A stretch of 64,000 bases of DNA from Tsukamurella ocularis. GTDB taxonomy: Bacteria; Actinomycetota; Actinomycetes; Mycobacteriales; Mycobacteriaceae. The notes beneath the pieces were generated by a model that saw only the letters and a program-made list of their open reading frames with translations, had not been told where the DNA came from and did not search any database. Position 1 is the first letter of the stretch. Each line of letters opens with the position of its first letter. Location: positions 60,737 through 124,736 of the forward strand of contig NZ_JANUCJ010000006.1 of the NCBI RefSeq assembly GCF_024807615.1, written 5' to 3'. Both the position numbers and the translations under genes were made by a program. Below are positions 1 through 8,402 of the stretch, piece by piece.

Positions 1-293
1 GGGTAGCGGTCGGGCGAGGGCACCGTCACGGGACGCAGCAGCTCGCCGTCGGCCTCGAAGAGCGCGTAGAACGCGGAGGTGAGGCCGAGGAAGGCGAGAT
101 CGCGCTCGGTCATCTCGTCGGCCTCGAAGCCGAGGTACTCGACGCCCGCGACGGTCGCGGTCTCGACGGGCCCGACCCGCCCGCCGAGCGCGGCCCGGCT
201 GAGCACCGTCAGCTCGGCGCGCACCATGGACGCGGCGGCCTCCGCGTAGACGCGATTGGCGGCGGGGGCGGGTAGGAGCAGGTACTGGGGCAC
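1..293 (-). CDS. N-terminal part of a probable TRM11-like SAM-dependent methyltransferase (runs off the window)
   Basis: The reading frame opens with GTG at 293 (product begins VPQYLLLPAPAANRVYAEAA) and stays open to the left edge, giving 97 residues. No in-frame ATG lies nearby upstream. The start resembles, from memory, the N-terminus of mycobacterial SAM-dependent methyltransferases related to TRM11, which also begin with a YLLL-PAPAANRVYA stretch. The methyltransferase motifs would lie outside the window, so the function is only suggested. It is divergent from the DUF402 gene, about 100 bp away. Confidence 0.45.
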   Translation of the reverse strand, partial: MPQYLLLPAPAANRVYAEAAASMVRAELTVLSRAALGGRVGPVETATVAGVEYLGFEADEMTERDLAFLGLTSAFYALFEADGELLRPVTVPSPDRY

Positions 294-394
294 GACTGGA
301 GATCGTACGTGGGGAGTCCGGACCGGCCGCCCCACGTGGGTCCCGGGGCGCGCAGCCACCCGGGAATCCCGGCGAGGCGTCGTATCGTGGACGA

Positions 395-1204
395 ATGGAC
401 GCGGACGTGACCTTCGAGCTCACCGTCGACGGGGCGGCCGCGATCGGCGCGGTGGGCGGCGGCTGGCTGGACCTGACGGTGCTCGATGCGGCGGAGGATG
501 CCGTGCCCGCCCTCCTCGACGCGGCGCGCGAGCGGGCGTCGGGGCTCGACGGGATCCTCGTCCGCACCTACGACGACGCGCTCGGCGCGCTGCTGCGGCG
601 CCACGGCTTCCGGCCCTCCGGCGCGGTCGCCGGCCGGCCCCGGGGGCACACCGAGGTCACGCTGGTGCTGCGCCTCGCCGCCGATGCCGCGGTCGACGAC
701 GGCGCCGTGCACCCGCCCAAGCGCGAGGCCTTCGATCCGCCGGCGATGACCAACACCGACCCCAAGGGCTTCGTCCGCGAGGTCGAGGAGTTCCGGGAGA
801 CGCCCTTTGGGCTGTACGTCTTCCGGGGCGCGGACCACCCGAAGTTCGACGCGGTCGAGTCGTGGCTGCTCCCCGCGTTCGACCTGCGCGCGACGATCTT
901 CCACTTCACGCCGGGCCACGAGCGCGATCAGCGCGTGTACCTCGACGTCGCCCGGGTCCACCGGGACGGGAACGTCTGGCACACCGAGGACTGGTACCTC
1001 GACCTCGTCGAGCACCCGGGCAGGCCGATCGAGCTGATCGACGTCGACGAGCTGCTCGCCGCCTCCGCGGCGGACCTGCTCAGCGCTGCGGACGCCGAGC
1101 GGGCACTGCATGCGGCCGTCCGCGCGGTCACCGGCACGGCGACGCACGGACACAGCGTGGACGCCTGGTTGGCCGCGGAGGGCGCGCCGATCACCTGGCG
1201 CTGA
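395..1204 (+). CDS. DUF402 domain protein with a GNAT-like N-terminal part
   Basis: A 269-residue protein. Residues about 120-235 look like a DUF402 domain, with a TIFHFTPGHERDQRVYLDVA stretch followed by WHTEDWYLDLV. DUF402 proteins of known function (FomD-type) are metal-dependent nucleotide phosphohydrolases; the substrate here is unknown. The first 85 residues (DGILVRTYDDALGALLRRHG) look like the end of an acetyltransferase-like fold, so this may be a fusion or an uncharacterised extension. The start is an ATG about 100 bp from the divergent methyltransferase-like gene. The stop lies 3 bp from the end of the convergent TetR gene. Confidence 0.6.
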   Translation: MDADVTFELTVDGAAAIGAVGGGWLDLTVLDAAEDAVPALLDAARERASGLDGILVRTYDDALGALLRRHGFRPSGAVAGRPRGHTEVTLVLRLAADAAVDDGAVHPPKREAFDPPAMTNTDPKGFVREVEEFRETPFGLYVFRGADHPKFDAVESWLLPAFDLRATIFHFTPGHERDQRVYLDVARVHRDGNVWHTEDWYLDLVEHPGRPIELIDVDELLAASAADLLSAADAERALHAAVRAVTGTATHGHSVDAWLAAEGAPITWR

Positions 1205-1207
1205 CCG

Positions 1208-1972
1208 CTACCCGTCCCGCAGGCCGGGGATCCGCGATTCCAGGCCGTCGAGCAGCGCCTGCAGGCCCAGCTCGAAGCCGGCATCGGGATCGCCGGGCGC
1301 GCTGTAGTACTCGCCGACGACGGTGCCGACGCGGCCCGCGATCGGGTACTTCCCGGGCGGCATGAGCGCGGCGAGCTCCGGCCCGACGACCTCCCACCAC
1401 TGCGCGTCGGTCATCGGCCGCGACGCGGCGCCGCGCGCCCCGGAACTGCGGGCGGCGCCCGCGGCGAAGCTCTCCAACAGCACGATCAGCCAGTCCCGCT
1501 CGAGGTCGCCGATCGGGAGGTCCTCGAGGAGCGCGAGCTGCGCCTCGTACTGCCCGATCTTCCCCGGCCCGAGCACGTCCCGCCACGAGGGCGCGTCGAG
1601 CAGCCACGTGTGCGCGAGGTACTCGTCGCGGCGCGCACCGACGGCCGCGACCAGGGAGGCGCGCAGCGTGGCGAGCCGCTCGACCGGCGGCTGCGCGAGC
1701 GCGACCGCGTCGACCATGAGCGCGACCAGCACGTCGCGGGTCGGCACGTAGGTGTACACGCTCATCGGCCCGACGCCGAGGCGCGCGGCGAGCGCCCGCA
1801 TGGTCACCGCCGCGAGGCCCTCCGCGTCGGCGAGTTCGATCGCGGACGCGACCACCTCGTCGACCGTGAGGCGCTGCTTGGGCCCCTTGCGCCCCGGCGC
1901 CGGCTCCCCGGCCTCCGCCCGCCACAGCAGCCGGACCAGCGCGCGGCCCTCGTCCTCGGGATTCATCGCCAT
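1208..1972 (-). CDS. TetR family transcriptional regulator with TetR-class C-terminal domain
   Basis: About 254 residues. The N-terminal helix-turn-helix is clear (LTVDEVVASAIELADAEGLA, then VTMRALAARLGVGPMSVYTY). The long C-terminal part resembles the TetR_C ligand-binding domain of tetracycline-repressor-like proteins. An upstream in-frame ATG at 1993 would run through the presumed operator, so the ATG at 1972 (preceded by GGAG) is preferred; the ATG at 1966 is also possible. The gene diverges from the SNF2 helicase gene with GTAC repeats between them, suggesting self-regulation and perhaps control of the helicase pair. The effector is unknown. Confidence 0.75.
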   Translation of the reverse strand: MAMNPEDEGRALVRLLWRAEAGEPAPGRKGPKQRLTVDEVVASAIELADAEGLAAVTMRALAARLGVGPMSVYTYVPTRDVLVALMVDAVALAQPPVERLATLRASLVAAVGARRDEYLAHTWLLDAPSWRDVLGPGKIGQYEAQLALLEDLPIGDLERDWLIVLLESFAAGAARSSGARGAASRPMTDAQWWEVVGPELAALMPPGKYPIAGRVGTVVGEYYSAPGDPDAGFELGLQALLDGLESRIPGLRDG

Positions 1973-1980
1973 CTTTCTCC

Positions 1981-2018
1981 GTACTATGTACACTGTTCGA
2001 GTACTCCGTACAACGTAC
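1981..2018. promoter_or_regulatory. Candidate TetR operator made of GTAC-N3-GTAC repeats
   Basis: GTAC occurs at 1981-1984, 1988-1991, 2001-2004, 2008-2011 and 2015-2018. This gives one GTAC-N3-GTAC unit followed by a run of three GTACs with a 7-bp period. It lies immediately upstream of the TetR gene and upstream of the divergent helicase gene. The same GTAC-N3-GTAC unit recurs in front of the TetR/MFS pair near 26.2 kb. Binding is inferred from position and symmetry. Confidence 0.5.
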
Positions 2019-2046
2019 CCTATTCGACTCCAGCGAAGGACGCGCC

Positions 2047-3747
2047 CTGAGCCTCGAAGTCACGTACCTCCCCGACCTCCACCAGTTCGCCCTCTGGTCG
2101 TCTCACGACCTCGACGACCCCGCCCGCGCCACGGTTCTCCCGCTCGCCGTTCCGGTCGACGGTGCACTCGCCGTCGCGGACGTGCGCTGTGACGTCATAG
2201 ACGTCACGGCCCTGCCCGGCGCCGCACGGCCGTCGGCCTCGCTCGCCGCATGGTCCGCGCGGGACCGGGGCGGGGACGCGCCGCTGCCGATCGCGGCCCA
2301 CGCCGAGCCGGACCCGACCGGGACCGCCGTCACCTCCGCCGCCTACGCGACCACTGCCTTCGCCGACACCGTCGCGACGGCGGCGTCCCTCAAAGGCGTC
2401 CTCGAGGCGAAACCGCGGCCCTATCAGGCGGCCGGCGTGGCCTGGCTGCTCCGCGCACTGCACGATCACGGCGGGGCGCTGCTCGCCGACGAGATGGGTC
2501 TCGGCAAGACGCTGCAGGCGATCGCGGCCCTCACCCGGCTGGGCCCGGGGCCGCACCTCGTCGTGTGCCCCACCAGCCTCGCCACCAACTGGCGCCGCGA
2601 GATCGCCCGATTCGCGCCGGCCCTGCAGGACGAGGTCACCGTCGTCTCCTACGCCCGGCTCCGCCTCTCGGCGGCGGAGCTCGGCCGGACCCGGTGGAAC
2701 GTCGTCGTCTTCGACGAGGCGCACGCGCTGAAGAACCCGCGGACCCAGGTCTCGCGAGCCGCGCGCGAGCTCGACGCCGAATTCCGCATCGCCCTCACCG
2801 GCACGCCGATCGAGAACTCACTCGACGACCTCTGGGCGATTCTGCGCGTGGTCGCGCCGCGGATGTTCCCGGCGAAGGCGGTCTTCCGGCGCCGGTTCAC
2901 CCGGGCCGTGGAGTCCGGGGACGACGGTGCCCTGCGCCGCCTGCGTGCGGCCGTCGCGCCGGTGATGCTGGCCCGCACCAAGGATCGGGCGGCCGGGGCG
3001 CTGCCGCCGAAGATCGACAACCCGGTGCTGTGCGACCTCAGCGACGAGCAGGCCCGCCGTTACGACGCGTGCCTCGCCCGGGCCGCGGACGACGGCTTCG
3101 GCAGCGGGCTGGAGCGGCACGGCCGCCTGCTCGCGGTGCTCACCGCGCTCAAGCAGATCTGCAACCACCCGGGCCTGGTCGACGGTGCCGAGCCCTCCTG
3201 GGAGCCGGGCCGGTCCGGCAAGCTGGACGTGGCGATGGAGATCCTCGAGGCGAACGTCGCCGCGCACCGGCCGAGCCTGGTGTTCACGCAGTACCGGGAG
3301 ACGGGCGAGTTGCTCGCCGCGGCGGCCTCGTCGCTGCTGGGCCGCCCCGTCCCGTTCTTCCACGGCGGGATGCCGGTCGCCGAGCGGTCCGCGATCGCCG
3401 ACGCCTTCCAGGCGGGCACCGGCCCGGAGGTCCTGGTGATGAGCCTCAAGGCGGGCGGCACCGGCCTCACCCTCACCCGCGCGAGCGAGGTCCTGCATTA
3501 CGACCGCTGGTGGAACCCGGCGGTCGAGGCACAGGCCACGGACCGCGCCCACCGCATCGGGCAGAGCCGTCCGGTCACCGTCACCACCCTGACGACGGCG
3601 ACCACGATCGAGGAGCACATCGACGAGATGCACCACCGCAAGGCGCTTCTCGGGGTGCACGCCGACGACGGGTCGATCGTGACCGAACTCGCCTCGCTCG
3701 ACGACGAGCGCCTGATGGACGCGCTGCGCCGGAACCGGGAGAACTGA
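2047..3747 (+). CDS. SNF2-family DEAD/DEAH-like helicase
   Basis: An SNF2/Rad54-type ATPase of about 566 residues. Walker A is LLADEMGLGKTLQAI, Walker B is VVVFDEAHALKN, motif III is ALTGTPIENSLDDLW, and the helicase C domain ends with DRAHRIGQSRPV. Such enzymes move along or remodel nucleic acid with ATP. Coding continues upstream of the first ATG-like start: the frame is open and codon-biased back to 2041, and AAGGA sits 6 bp before a CTG at 2047. The start is therefore probably CTG or another non-standard codon. The next gene, a SWIM protein, begins 1 bp after the stop, so the two are co-transcribed. Confidence 0.85.
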   Translation: MSLEVTYLPDLHQFALWSSHDLDDPARATVLPLAVPVDGALAVADVRCDVIDVTALPGAARPSASLAAWSARDRGGDAPLPIAAHAEPDPTGTAVTSAAYATTAFADTVATAASLKGVLEAKPRPYQAAGVAWLLRALHDHGGALLADEMGLGKTLQAIAALTRLGPGPHLVVCPTSLATNWRREIARFAPALQDEVTVVSYARLRLSAAELGRTRWNVVVFDEAHALKNPRTQVSRAARELDAEFRIALTGTPIENSLDDLWAILRVVAPRMFPAKAVFRRRFTRAVESGDDGALRRLRAAVAPVMLARTKDRAAGALPPKIDNPVLCDLSDEQARRYDACLARAADDGFGSGLERHGRLLAVLTALKQICNHPGLVDGAEPSWEPGRSGKLDVAMEILEANVAAHRPSLVFTQYRETGELLAAAASSLLGRPVPFFHGGMPVAERSAIADAFQAGTGPEVLVMSLKAGGTGLTLTRASEVLHYDRWWNPAVEAQATDRAHRIGQSRPVTVTTLTTATTIEEHIDEMHHRKALLGVHADDGSIVTELASLDDERLMDALRRNREN

Positions 3748-3748
3748 G

Positions 3749-4300
3749 ATGGCCACCAACCCGTTCGGATTCACGACCTGGGGCGCCGACCTCGTCCGCA
3801 TCGCCGAGCCGACCACCGCGAGCACCCCGAACACGCACGCCCCGCGGGCTCGGAGGCTCGCCCGCAACGGCGGCGTCACGATGCAGTTCGACGGTGGCCG
3901 GGTCACCGCGCTCGTGCACAGCGGAGCGAGCGCGTCCGCGGCGCACCTCGAGTTCGCCGCGATGGCGCCGGCGGTCGCGACGGCGCTACGGGAGGAGCTG
4001 GGCTCCCGCACCGAGCCCGACGACGCGATCCACGCGGCGCTGATCGCGCGCGGGCTCCGGCCCGGACCGGTCCTCGACGCCGCCGACTGCTCGTGCAAGG
4101 CGCGCAGCACGATGTGCGTGCATGTGCTCGCCGCGGTGTACGCGGTCGCGACGCTCGTCGACCACGAGCCCGTGACCGCGCTGACCATCCAGGCGCACGG
4201 CAGCTCGGCGCCCGCGGCCGACGCCGAGGACGACCGGCCGGCGCCACGGTGGACGCCGCTGGCCGCGCTGCACGCGCGCGACTACTACATCAGCGGATGA
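3749..4300 (+). CDS. SWIM zinc-finger protein paired with the SNF2 helicase
   Basis: A 183-residue protein. Residues about 113-128 (DCSCKARSTMCVHVLA) match the SWIM zinc-binding pattern CxC...CxH. SWIM domains bind DNA or protein and are often encoded next to, or fused with, SNF2 ATPases, which is the arrangement here (ATG 1 bp after the helicase stop). It probably acts as the accessory subunit of that helicase. The rest of the protein has no recognisable domain. It ends 9 bp from the convergent permease gene. Confidence 0.75.
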   Translation: MATNPFGFTTWGADLVRIAEPTTASTPNTHAPRARRLARNGGVTMQFDGGRVTALVHSGASASAAHLEFAAMAPAVATALREELGSRTEPDDAIHAALIARGLRPGPVLDAADCSCKARSTMCVHVLAAVYAVATLVDHEPVTALTIQAHGSSAPAADAEDDRPAPRWTPLAALHARDYYISG

Positions 4301-4309
4301 CCGCGGGCG

Positions 4310-5998
4310 TTAGGACAGGTCCCGGAAGGCCAGCGCGAAGCCGACGATCGCCATGACGCCGGCGACCGCATAGCCGATGATCGACCACCAACCGAGGTGG
4401 TAGTAGGCAGTCACCGCGACGACGGCCATACCTGCGAACACCAACGCCATGCCGTACAAGGGCGGGCGCGAGGCGTACCGATTCCGGACGCGTGCCCATC
4501 GAGACGGACGGTCCTCGGCCGGCTCGACCGGTACATTGGCGACGACGGGGAACTCGCCGGTGTACCCCTCGCGCAGGCGCGCCTCCTCCAGTACCCGGCC
4601 GCGGACCAGGTACCAACCGCCGATGAGTAGCGGAACGATCACCACGAGGCTGGCGACCGTCCAGGTACCGATCGGCCGGTCGAAGCCCATGAGCACCAGA
4701 ACCGCGAACAGGAACGCGAGGGTGACGTAGGAAGACCACGGCGCCAGAGGCATGCGGAAGCTCGGCCGGGTCATCCGGCCGGCATCGGCCTCGGACTTGA
4801 GCTTCATCTGACAGAGGACGATCGTGGCCCACGAGGAGAGGATCCCGAGCGCGGAGACATTGAGGACGATCTCGAACGCCTGTCCGGGGTTGAAGGCGTT
4901 CAGCACTACACCGAACAGGCAGATCACCGCCGTGAGCATGATGCCGCCGTAAGGCACTCCCTGCTTGGACATCACCCCGGTGAACTTCGGACCGCTGCCG
5001 TTCATCGCCATAGAACGCAGGATCCGCCCAGTGGAGTACAGGCCGGCGTTGAGGCTGGAGAACGCCGCCGTCAGCACGACGACGTTCATGAGGTCGCCGG
5101 CTCCGTCGAAGCCGAGCTTCGAGAAGAACGTGACGAACGGGCTCTCCTTACCGGAGTAATCCGTGTACGGCAGCAGCAGAGCCAGGAGGACCACCGAACC
5201 GACGTAGAAGATCGCGATGCGCGCGATCACCGAGTTGATCGCGCGGGGCATCACCTTCTCAGGGTTCTCCGTCTCGCCGGCGGCGGTACCCACGAGCTCG
5301 ACGGCCGCATAGGCGAAGACCACGCCCGACGTGACGACGACCAAAGGCAGCGCCCCGACCGGGAACCATCCGCCGTGGTTCGTCACCATCCCCAGCCCGG
5401 TGCTTGCGCCCTGGATCTCGTACCGTCCAGCGAGGAAGACCGTACCGATCACGAGGAAGGCGACGAGCGCGACGACCTTGATCAGGGCGGCCCAGAACTC
5501 CATCTCGCCGAACAGCTTGACGGAGACCAGGTTGACCGACAGGACGATCACCAGCGCGATCAGGGCCAGGAGCCACTGCGGAACAGGATCGAAAGCCTTC
5601 CAGTAGTGGAAGTAGGTGGCGATCGCGGTGGTGTCGACAATCGCCGTCATGGCCCAGTTCAGGAAGTACATCCAGCCGGCAACGAACGCCGCCTTCTCCC
5701 CGTAGAACTCACGGGCGTACGAGACGAACGATCCCGACGACGGGCGATGCAGGACAAGCTCGCCCATCGCCCGGAGGATGAGGAAGACGAACACGCCGCA
5801 CACCGCGTACACGAGGAACAGGCCGGGCCCCGCGTCGTGGAGGCGGCCGCCGGCACCGAGGAACAGGCCGGTGCCGATGGCGCCGCCGATAGCGATCATC
5901 TGCAGCTGGCGCGGCTTGATGCCCTTGTTGTAGCCCTCGTCCTCGCGGGTCAATCCCGCTGGGGGATGTCGGTCGTCGATGGACCGTGTCTCCGACAC
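4310..5998 (-). CDS. ansP: Amino acid permease, probably L-asparagine (AnsP-like)
   Basis: A 562-residue APC-superfamily transporter with about 12 membrane segments. The family signature is present at the first helix ([19 protein letters not shown]) and in [20 protein letters not shown]. The [19 protein letters not shown] stretch fits the mycobacterial AnsP / GABA-permease subgroup, which imports amino acids with protons. The length exceeds the usual 480-500 residues because of an added C-terminal pair of hydrophobic segments. The specificity is inferred from resemblance. It has its own promoter region (5999-6126) downstream of coaE. Confidence 0.75.
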   Translation of the reverse strand: MSETRSIDDRHPPAGLTREDEGYNKGIKPRQLQMIAIGGAIGTGLFLGAGGRLHDAGPGLFLVYAVCGVFVFLILRAMGELVLHRPSSGSFVSYAREFYGEKAAFVAGWMYFLNWAMTAIVDTTAIATYFHYWKAFDPVPQWLLALIALVIVLSVNLVSVKLFGEMEFWAALIKVVALVAFLVIGTVFLAGRYEIQGASTGLGMVTNHGGWFPVGALPLVVVTSGVVFAYAAVELVGTAAGETENPEKVMPRAINSVIARIAIFYVGSVVLLALLLPYTDYSGKESPFVTFFSKLGFDGAGDLMNVVVLTAAFSSLNAGLYSTGRILRSMAMNGSGPKFTGVMSKQGVPYGGIMLTAVICLFGVVLNAFNPGQAFEIVLNVSALGILSSWATIVLCQMKLKSEADAGRMTRPSFRMPLAPWSSYVTLAFLFAVLVLMGFDRPIGTWTVASLVVIVPLLIGGWYLVRGRVLEEARLREGYTGEFPVVANVPVEPAEDRPSRWARVRNRYASRPPLYGMALVFAGMAVVAVTAYYHLGWWSIIGYAVAGVMAIVGFALAFRDLS

Positions 5999-6126
5999 TT
6001 GCGGACCTCGTCTCGTTCGCCCAACGCGCTGCCCCTGTGGCAGCGGTGACCACCAGTGTGTTCCCGAACCGATGGCGTCGCAGAACGTTTCGGCGATACG
6101 TGCCGAATGAACGAATTATGTGATCG

Positions 6127-7005
6127 TTAATCCTGACGGGGGGTGATACGCACCGTCACCGCGCGCCCCGGGTCGGAGCCCGCGAACTCCCCCCGCCCCG
6201 TCGGAGCGAAACCCGCCGCCGCGAGCTTCTCCACGACCACATCCACGGTCACGCCGTCGGCGAGCACGACGACGGCCTCGGCGCCGTCGGCCGTGACCGA
6301 GGAGGCGTCCGCGCCGAGGGCGACCCACAGCCGCCCGGCGAGCCGCTCGTCGTAGGCCGGGTCGACGATCCGCGGGGCGTCGGCGGCCGGGCGGTGCGCG
6401 ACGACGTTGGCGGCGTACGGCGCGATGCGGTCTGCCCACAGCGCCCGGACAGCGGCGCGCGTCGCGTCCTCGGTGCCGGTGTTCTCCAGCCAGACGTCTG
6501 CGACGGCGCGACGCTGCTCGTCGGTCGCCTGGGCGGCGATACGGGCGCGGGCATCGCCCTCTGCCATGCCGCGCGAGCCCACGAGCCGGTGGACCCGCTC
6601 CTCCGCGTCGACCCAGACGATGATCACGAGGTGGAACATCGGCGCCACCTTGTTCTCCACGAGCAGCGGGATGTCCTGCACGATCACGGCGTCGGGGCCG
6701 GCCGCCTCGATCAGCTCCGCGGACCGCGCACCCACGAGCGGGTGCGTGATCGCGTTGAGCTTGGCGCGGGACTCGTCGTCGGAGAAGGCGATGGCGGCGA
6801 GCGCAGGTCGGTCGAGGCTGCCGTCCGCGGCCAGGATGCCCTCGCCGAAGGCCTTGGCGAGGGCAGCGAGACCGGGAGTCCCCGGTTCAACGACCTCGCG
6901 AGCGATCTTGTCGCCGTCGACGATCACGGCGCCAAGGGCGGCGAGCTCCTTCGCCACCGTCGACTTGCCCGCACCGATGCCGCCCGTCAGTCCGATTCGC
7001 AACAT
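6127..7005 (-). CDS. coaE: Dephospho-CoA kinase
   Basis: CoaE phosphorylates the 3'-hydroxyl of dephospho-CoA in the last step of CoA synthesis. The P-loop is at the N-terminus (MLRIGLTGGIGAGKSTVAKE), followed by DGDKIAREVVEPG and PLLVENK. The kinase fills the first 195 residues. The M. tuberculosis protein has about 400 residues with a C-terminal UPF0157/GrpB-like domain; here only about 95 extra residues follow (from about AADAPRIVDPAYDERLAG), so that region is shortened or different. It follows the aztD-like gene by 9 bp and is probably co-transcribed with it. Confidence 0.92.
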   Translation of the reverse strand: MLRIGLTGGIGAGKSTVAKELAALGAVIVDGDKIAREVVEPGTPGLAALAKAFGEGILAADGSLDRPALAAIAFSDDESRAKLNAITHPLVGARSAELIEAAGPDAVIVQDIPLLVENKVAPMFHLVIIVWVDAEERVHRLVGSRGMAEGDARARIAAQATDEQRRAVADVWLENTGTEDATRAAVRALWADRIAPYAANVVAHRPAADAPRIVDPAYDERLAGRLWVALGADASSVTADGAEAVVVLADGVTVDVVVEKLAAAGFAPTGRGEFAGSDPGRAVTVRITPRQD

Positions 7006-7014
7006 GCGCTCAGA

Positions 7015-8274
7015 CTAGTGAGTGGTGCCGACCCCGGTGACGCCCGATACCTCGTCGGGCGTGTGCTCGAGGATGCCGCGGCGCAGTTCCTTGCCGGTGG
7101 GGACATCGATCGCGACGATCGACTTGGCCGACGGGTCGGTGACGTAGGCGGTGGATCCCAGGGTGAAGACCGCGGGGCGCGGCTCCTGCCAGTTCGCGTC
7201 CTCGGTCCACGGCGCCGCGGCCTTGACCTCGCGGACCGTGGCACCCGTGTTCGGGTCGAGGACGCGGAGCACGCCGTCGGTGCCGAGGACGAGCGCCTCG
7301 CCGAACTGGCCCCGCGCGAGGGAGCGGAAGCTGTAGGAGGCAGGCAGGTCGACGAGCTTCACCGCGCCGGTGCGGGTGTCGATGAGGCTAACCCGGGTGG
7401 GCCGCTCAGGCTTCGCCGCCTTATCCACCTTGTAGTCGCCGAGCACCACGGCATGCGCCTCGGTGGCGGCGACGTTGCCGGTCCGCGCGTAGCCGGGCGT
7501 GGGCGCAGCGGTCTTCACGATGTCGTTGCCGCGCACCACGAGCACGCCGTCCTCGCAGCCGAAGAGCACGACGCCACCCTCGGCGGCACCCTCACCGTGC
7601 ACGCCCGGGCACTGCTCGTTGCGGGCGATCTCCTTCCGGCCCTTGTCGAGGATCGCGACGCCGGTACGGGCCTTCTCGTCGCCGAGCGTGATGAGCATCG
7701 AGCCGTCCGCCCGCTCGACGGCGACGCCGTGGTGCGGCTTCGGGGCGGTGTACGTCGCGCGAGGTGCGTCCGGGACACCCACCGCGCCCGAGGCGATCGA
7801 CGTGACGACGCCGGTGCCGTCGGAGAAGAACACGGTACGGCCGTCATGGCGGACTACGTGGCCGGGCTCGGGTGCCTGGATCGTGATGTCGGTGCGACGA
7901 GGCGCAGCGGTGTAGAAGTGCTGATGGTCGCCGTGGGGCACGGACCAGGAGCCGAGGTCCAGTAGGCGGAAGCCGTCGCCCTCGGAGAGCACGGCGTGGC
8001 GGCCGTCGCCGGCGGGGTTGACCCGGAGGTAGCCCTCGCCGGGGAAGTCCGCGACGCGCTCGAACGTGGCGGCGTCGACGATCTGCACCCCACCCTCGTA
8101 GGTGATGGCGAGGCGCGGCGTCGCGCGGCGCTGTTCGGTCGCGCCCCCAGGCGCGTCGGCGTCCGAGCCTGCGGAGCTGGACGGGGATGCCGATTCGGTT
8201 GCGGCGTCACTGCATCCGGCAGCAAGCAGAACGACGAGGAGGAAGGGGACGGCCTTGCGGAAGCGGGGAGACAT
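7015..8274 (-). CDS. aztD: AztD-like zinc metallochaperone lipoprotein
   Basis: A 419-residue exported lipoprotein: signal peptide MSPRFRKAVPFLLVVLLAAG with lipobox LLAAGC, then a low-complexity Ser/Ala linker and a beta-propeller. Histidine-rich stretches (PHGDHQHFYTA, PKPHHGVAVE, CPGVHGEG) match AztD, a periplasmic zinc chaperone that delivers Zn2+ to the substrate-binding protein of the AztABC importer in Paracoccus. No AztABC genes are in the window, so its partner is elsewhere. A Zur-box-like palindrome lies 21 bp upstream of the ATG, suggesting induction in zinc starvation. Confidence 0.85.
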   Translation of the reverse strand: MSPRFRKAVPFLLVVLLAAGCSDAATESASPSSSAGSDADAPGGATEQRRATPRLAITYEGGVQIVDAATFERVADFPGEGYLRVNPAGDGRHAVLSEGDGFRLLDLGSWSVPHGDHQHFYTAAPRRTDITIQAPEPGHVVRHDGRTVFFSDGTGVVTSIASGAVGVPDAPRATYTAPKPHHGVAVERADGSMLITLGDEKARTGVAILDKGRKEIARNEQCPGVHGEGAAEGGVVLFGCEDGVLVVRGNDIVKTAAPTPGYARTGNVAATEAHAVVLGDYKVDKAAKPERPTRVSLIDTRTGAVKLVDLPASYSFRSLARGQFGEALVLGTDGVLRVLDPNTGATVREVKAAAPWTEDANWQEPRPAVFTLGSTAYVTDPSAKSIVAIDVPTGKELRRGILEHTPDEVSGVTGVGTTH

Positions 8275-8295
8275 GCGGAGAAGTGTCTCGGCTGA

Positions 8296-8310
8296 TGAAA
8301 ATCATTGTCA
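8296..8310 (-). promoter_or_regulatory. Zur box upstream of the aztD-like gene
   Basis: The 15-mer TGAAAATCATTGTCA is a near-perfect palindrome (one mismatch to TGAAAATNATTTTCA, the core of actinobacterial Zur sites). It lies 21-36 bp before the ATG of the zinc-chaperone gene, where a promoter would be. A Zn-bound Zur repressor would block transcription when zinc is plentiful. The AT-rich site stands out from the high-GC surroundings. Confidence 0.8.
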
Positions 8311-8352
8311 AAGCTCCCCATGGCGATACGTGCATGCCTCGCCGGAGACGGG

Positions 8353-8388
8353 GAACGCCCCGCACCCTGTGAGGGATGCGGGGCGTTC
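8353..8388 (-). terminator. Strong hairpin after rpsA
   Basis: A perfect 12-bp inverted repeat, GAACGCCCCGCA / TGCGGGGCGTTC, with CCC/GGG pairing further inside and a small loop. It begins 14 bp past the rpsA stop and separates rpsA from the Zur-controlled gene. It lacks a T-run, as is common for actinobacterial hairpin terminators. Confidence 0.75.
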
Positions 8389-8402
8389 GGCGTCGATGCG
8401 GA

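Noticed and set aside
209..1153. Long minus-strand open frame opposite the DUF402 gene
   Set aside because: Arg/Gly-rich low-complexity translation, no ribosome site, and exactly antisense to a real gene; a product of high GC.
2818..4188. 456-codon minus-strand open frame across the helicase and SWIM genes
   Set aside because: Antisense to two well-supported genes, with compositionally biased translation and no family match.
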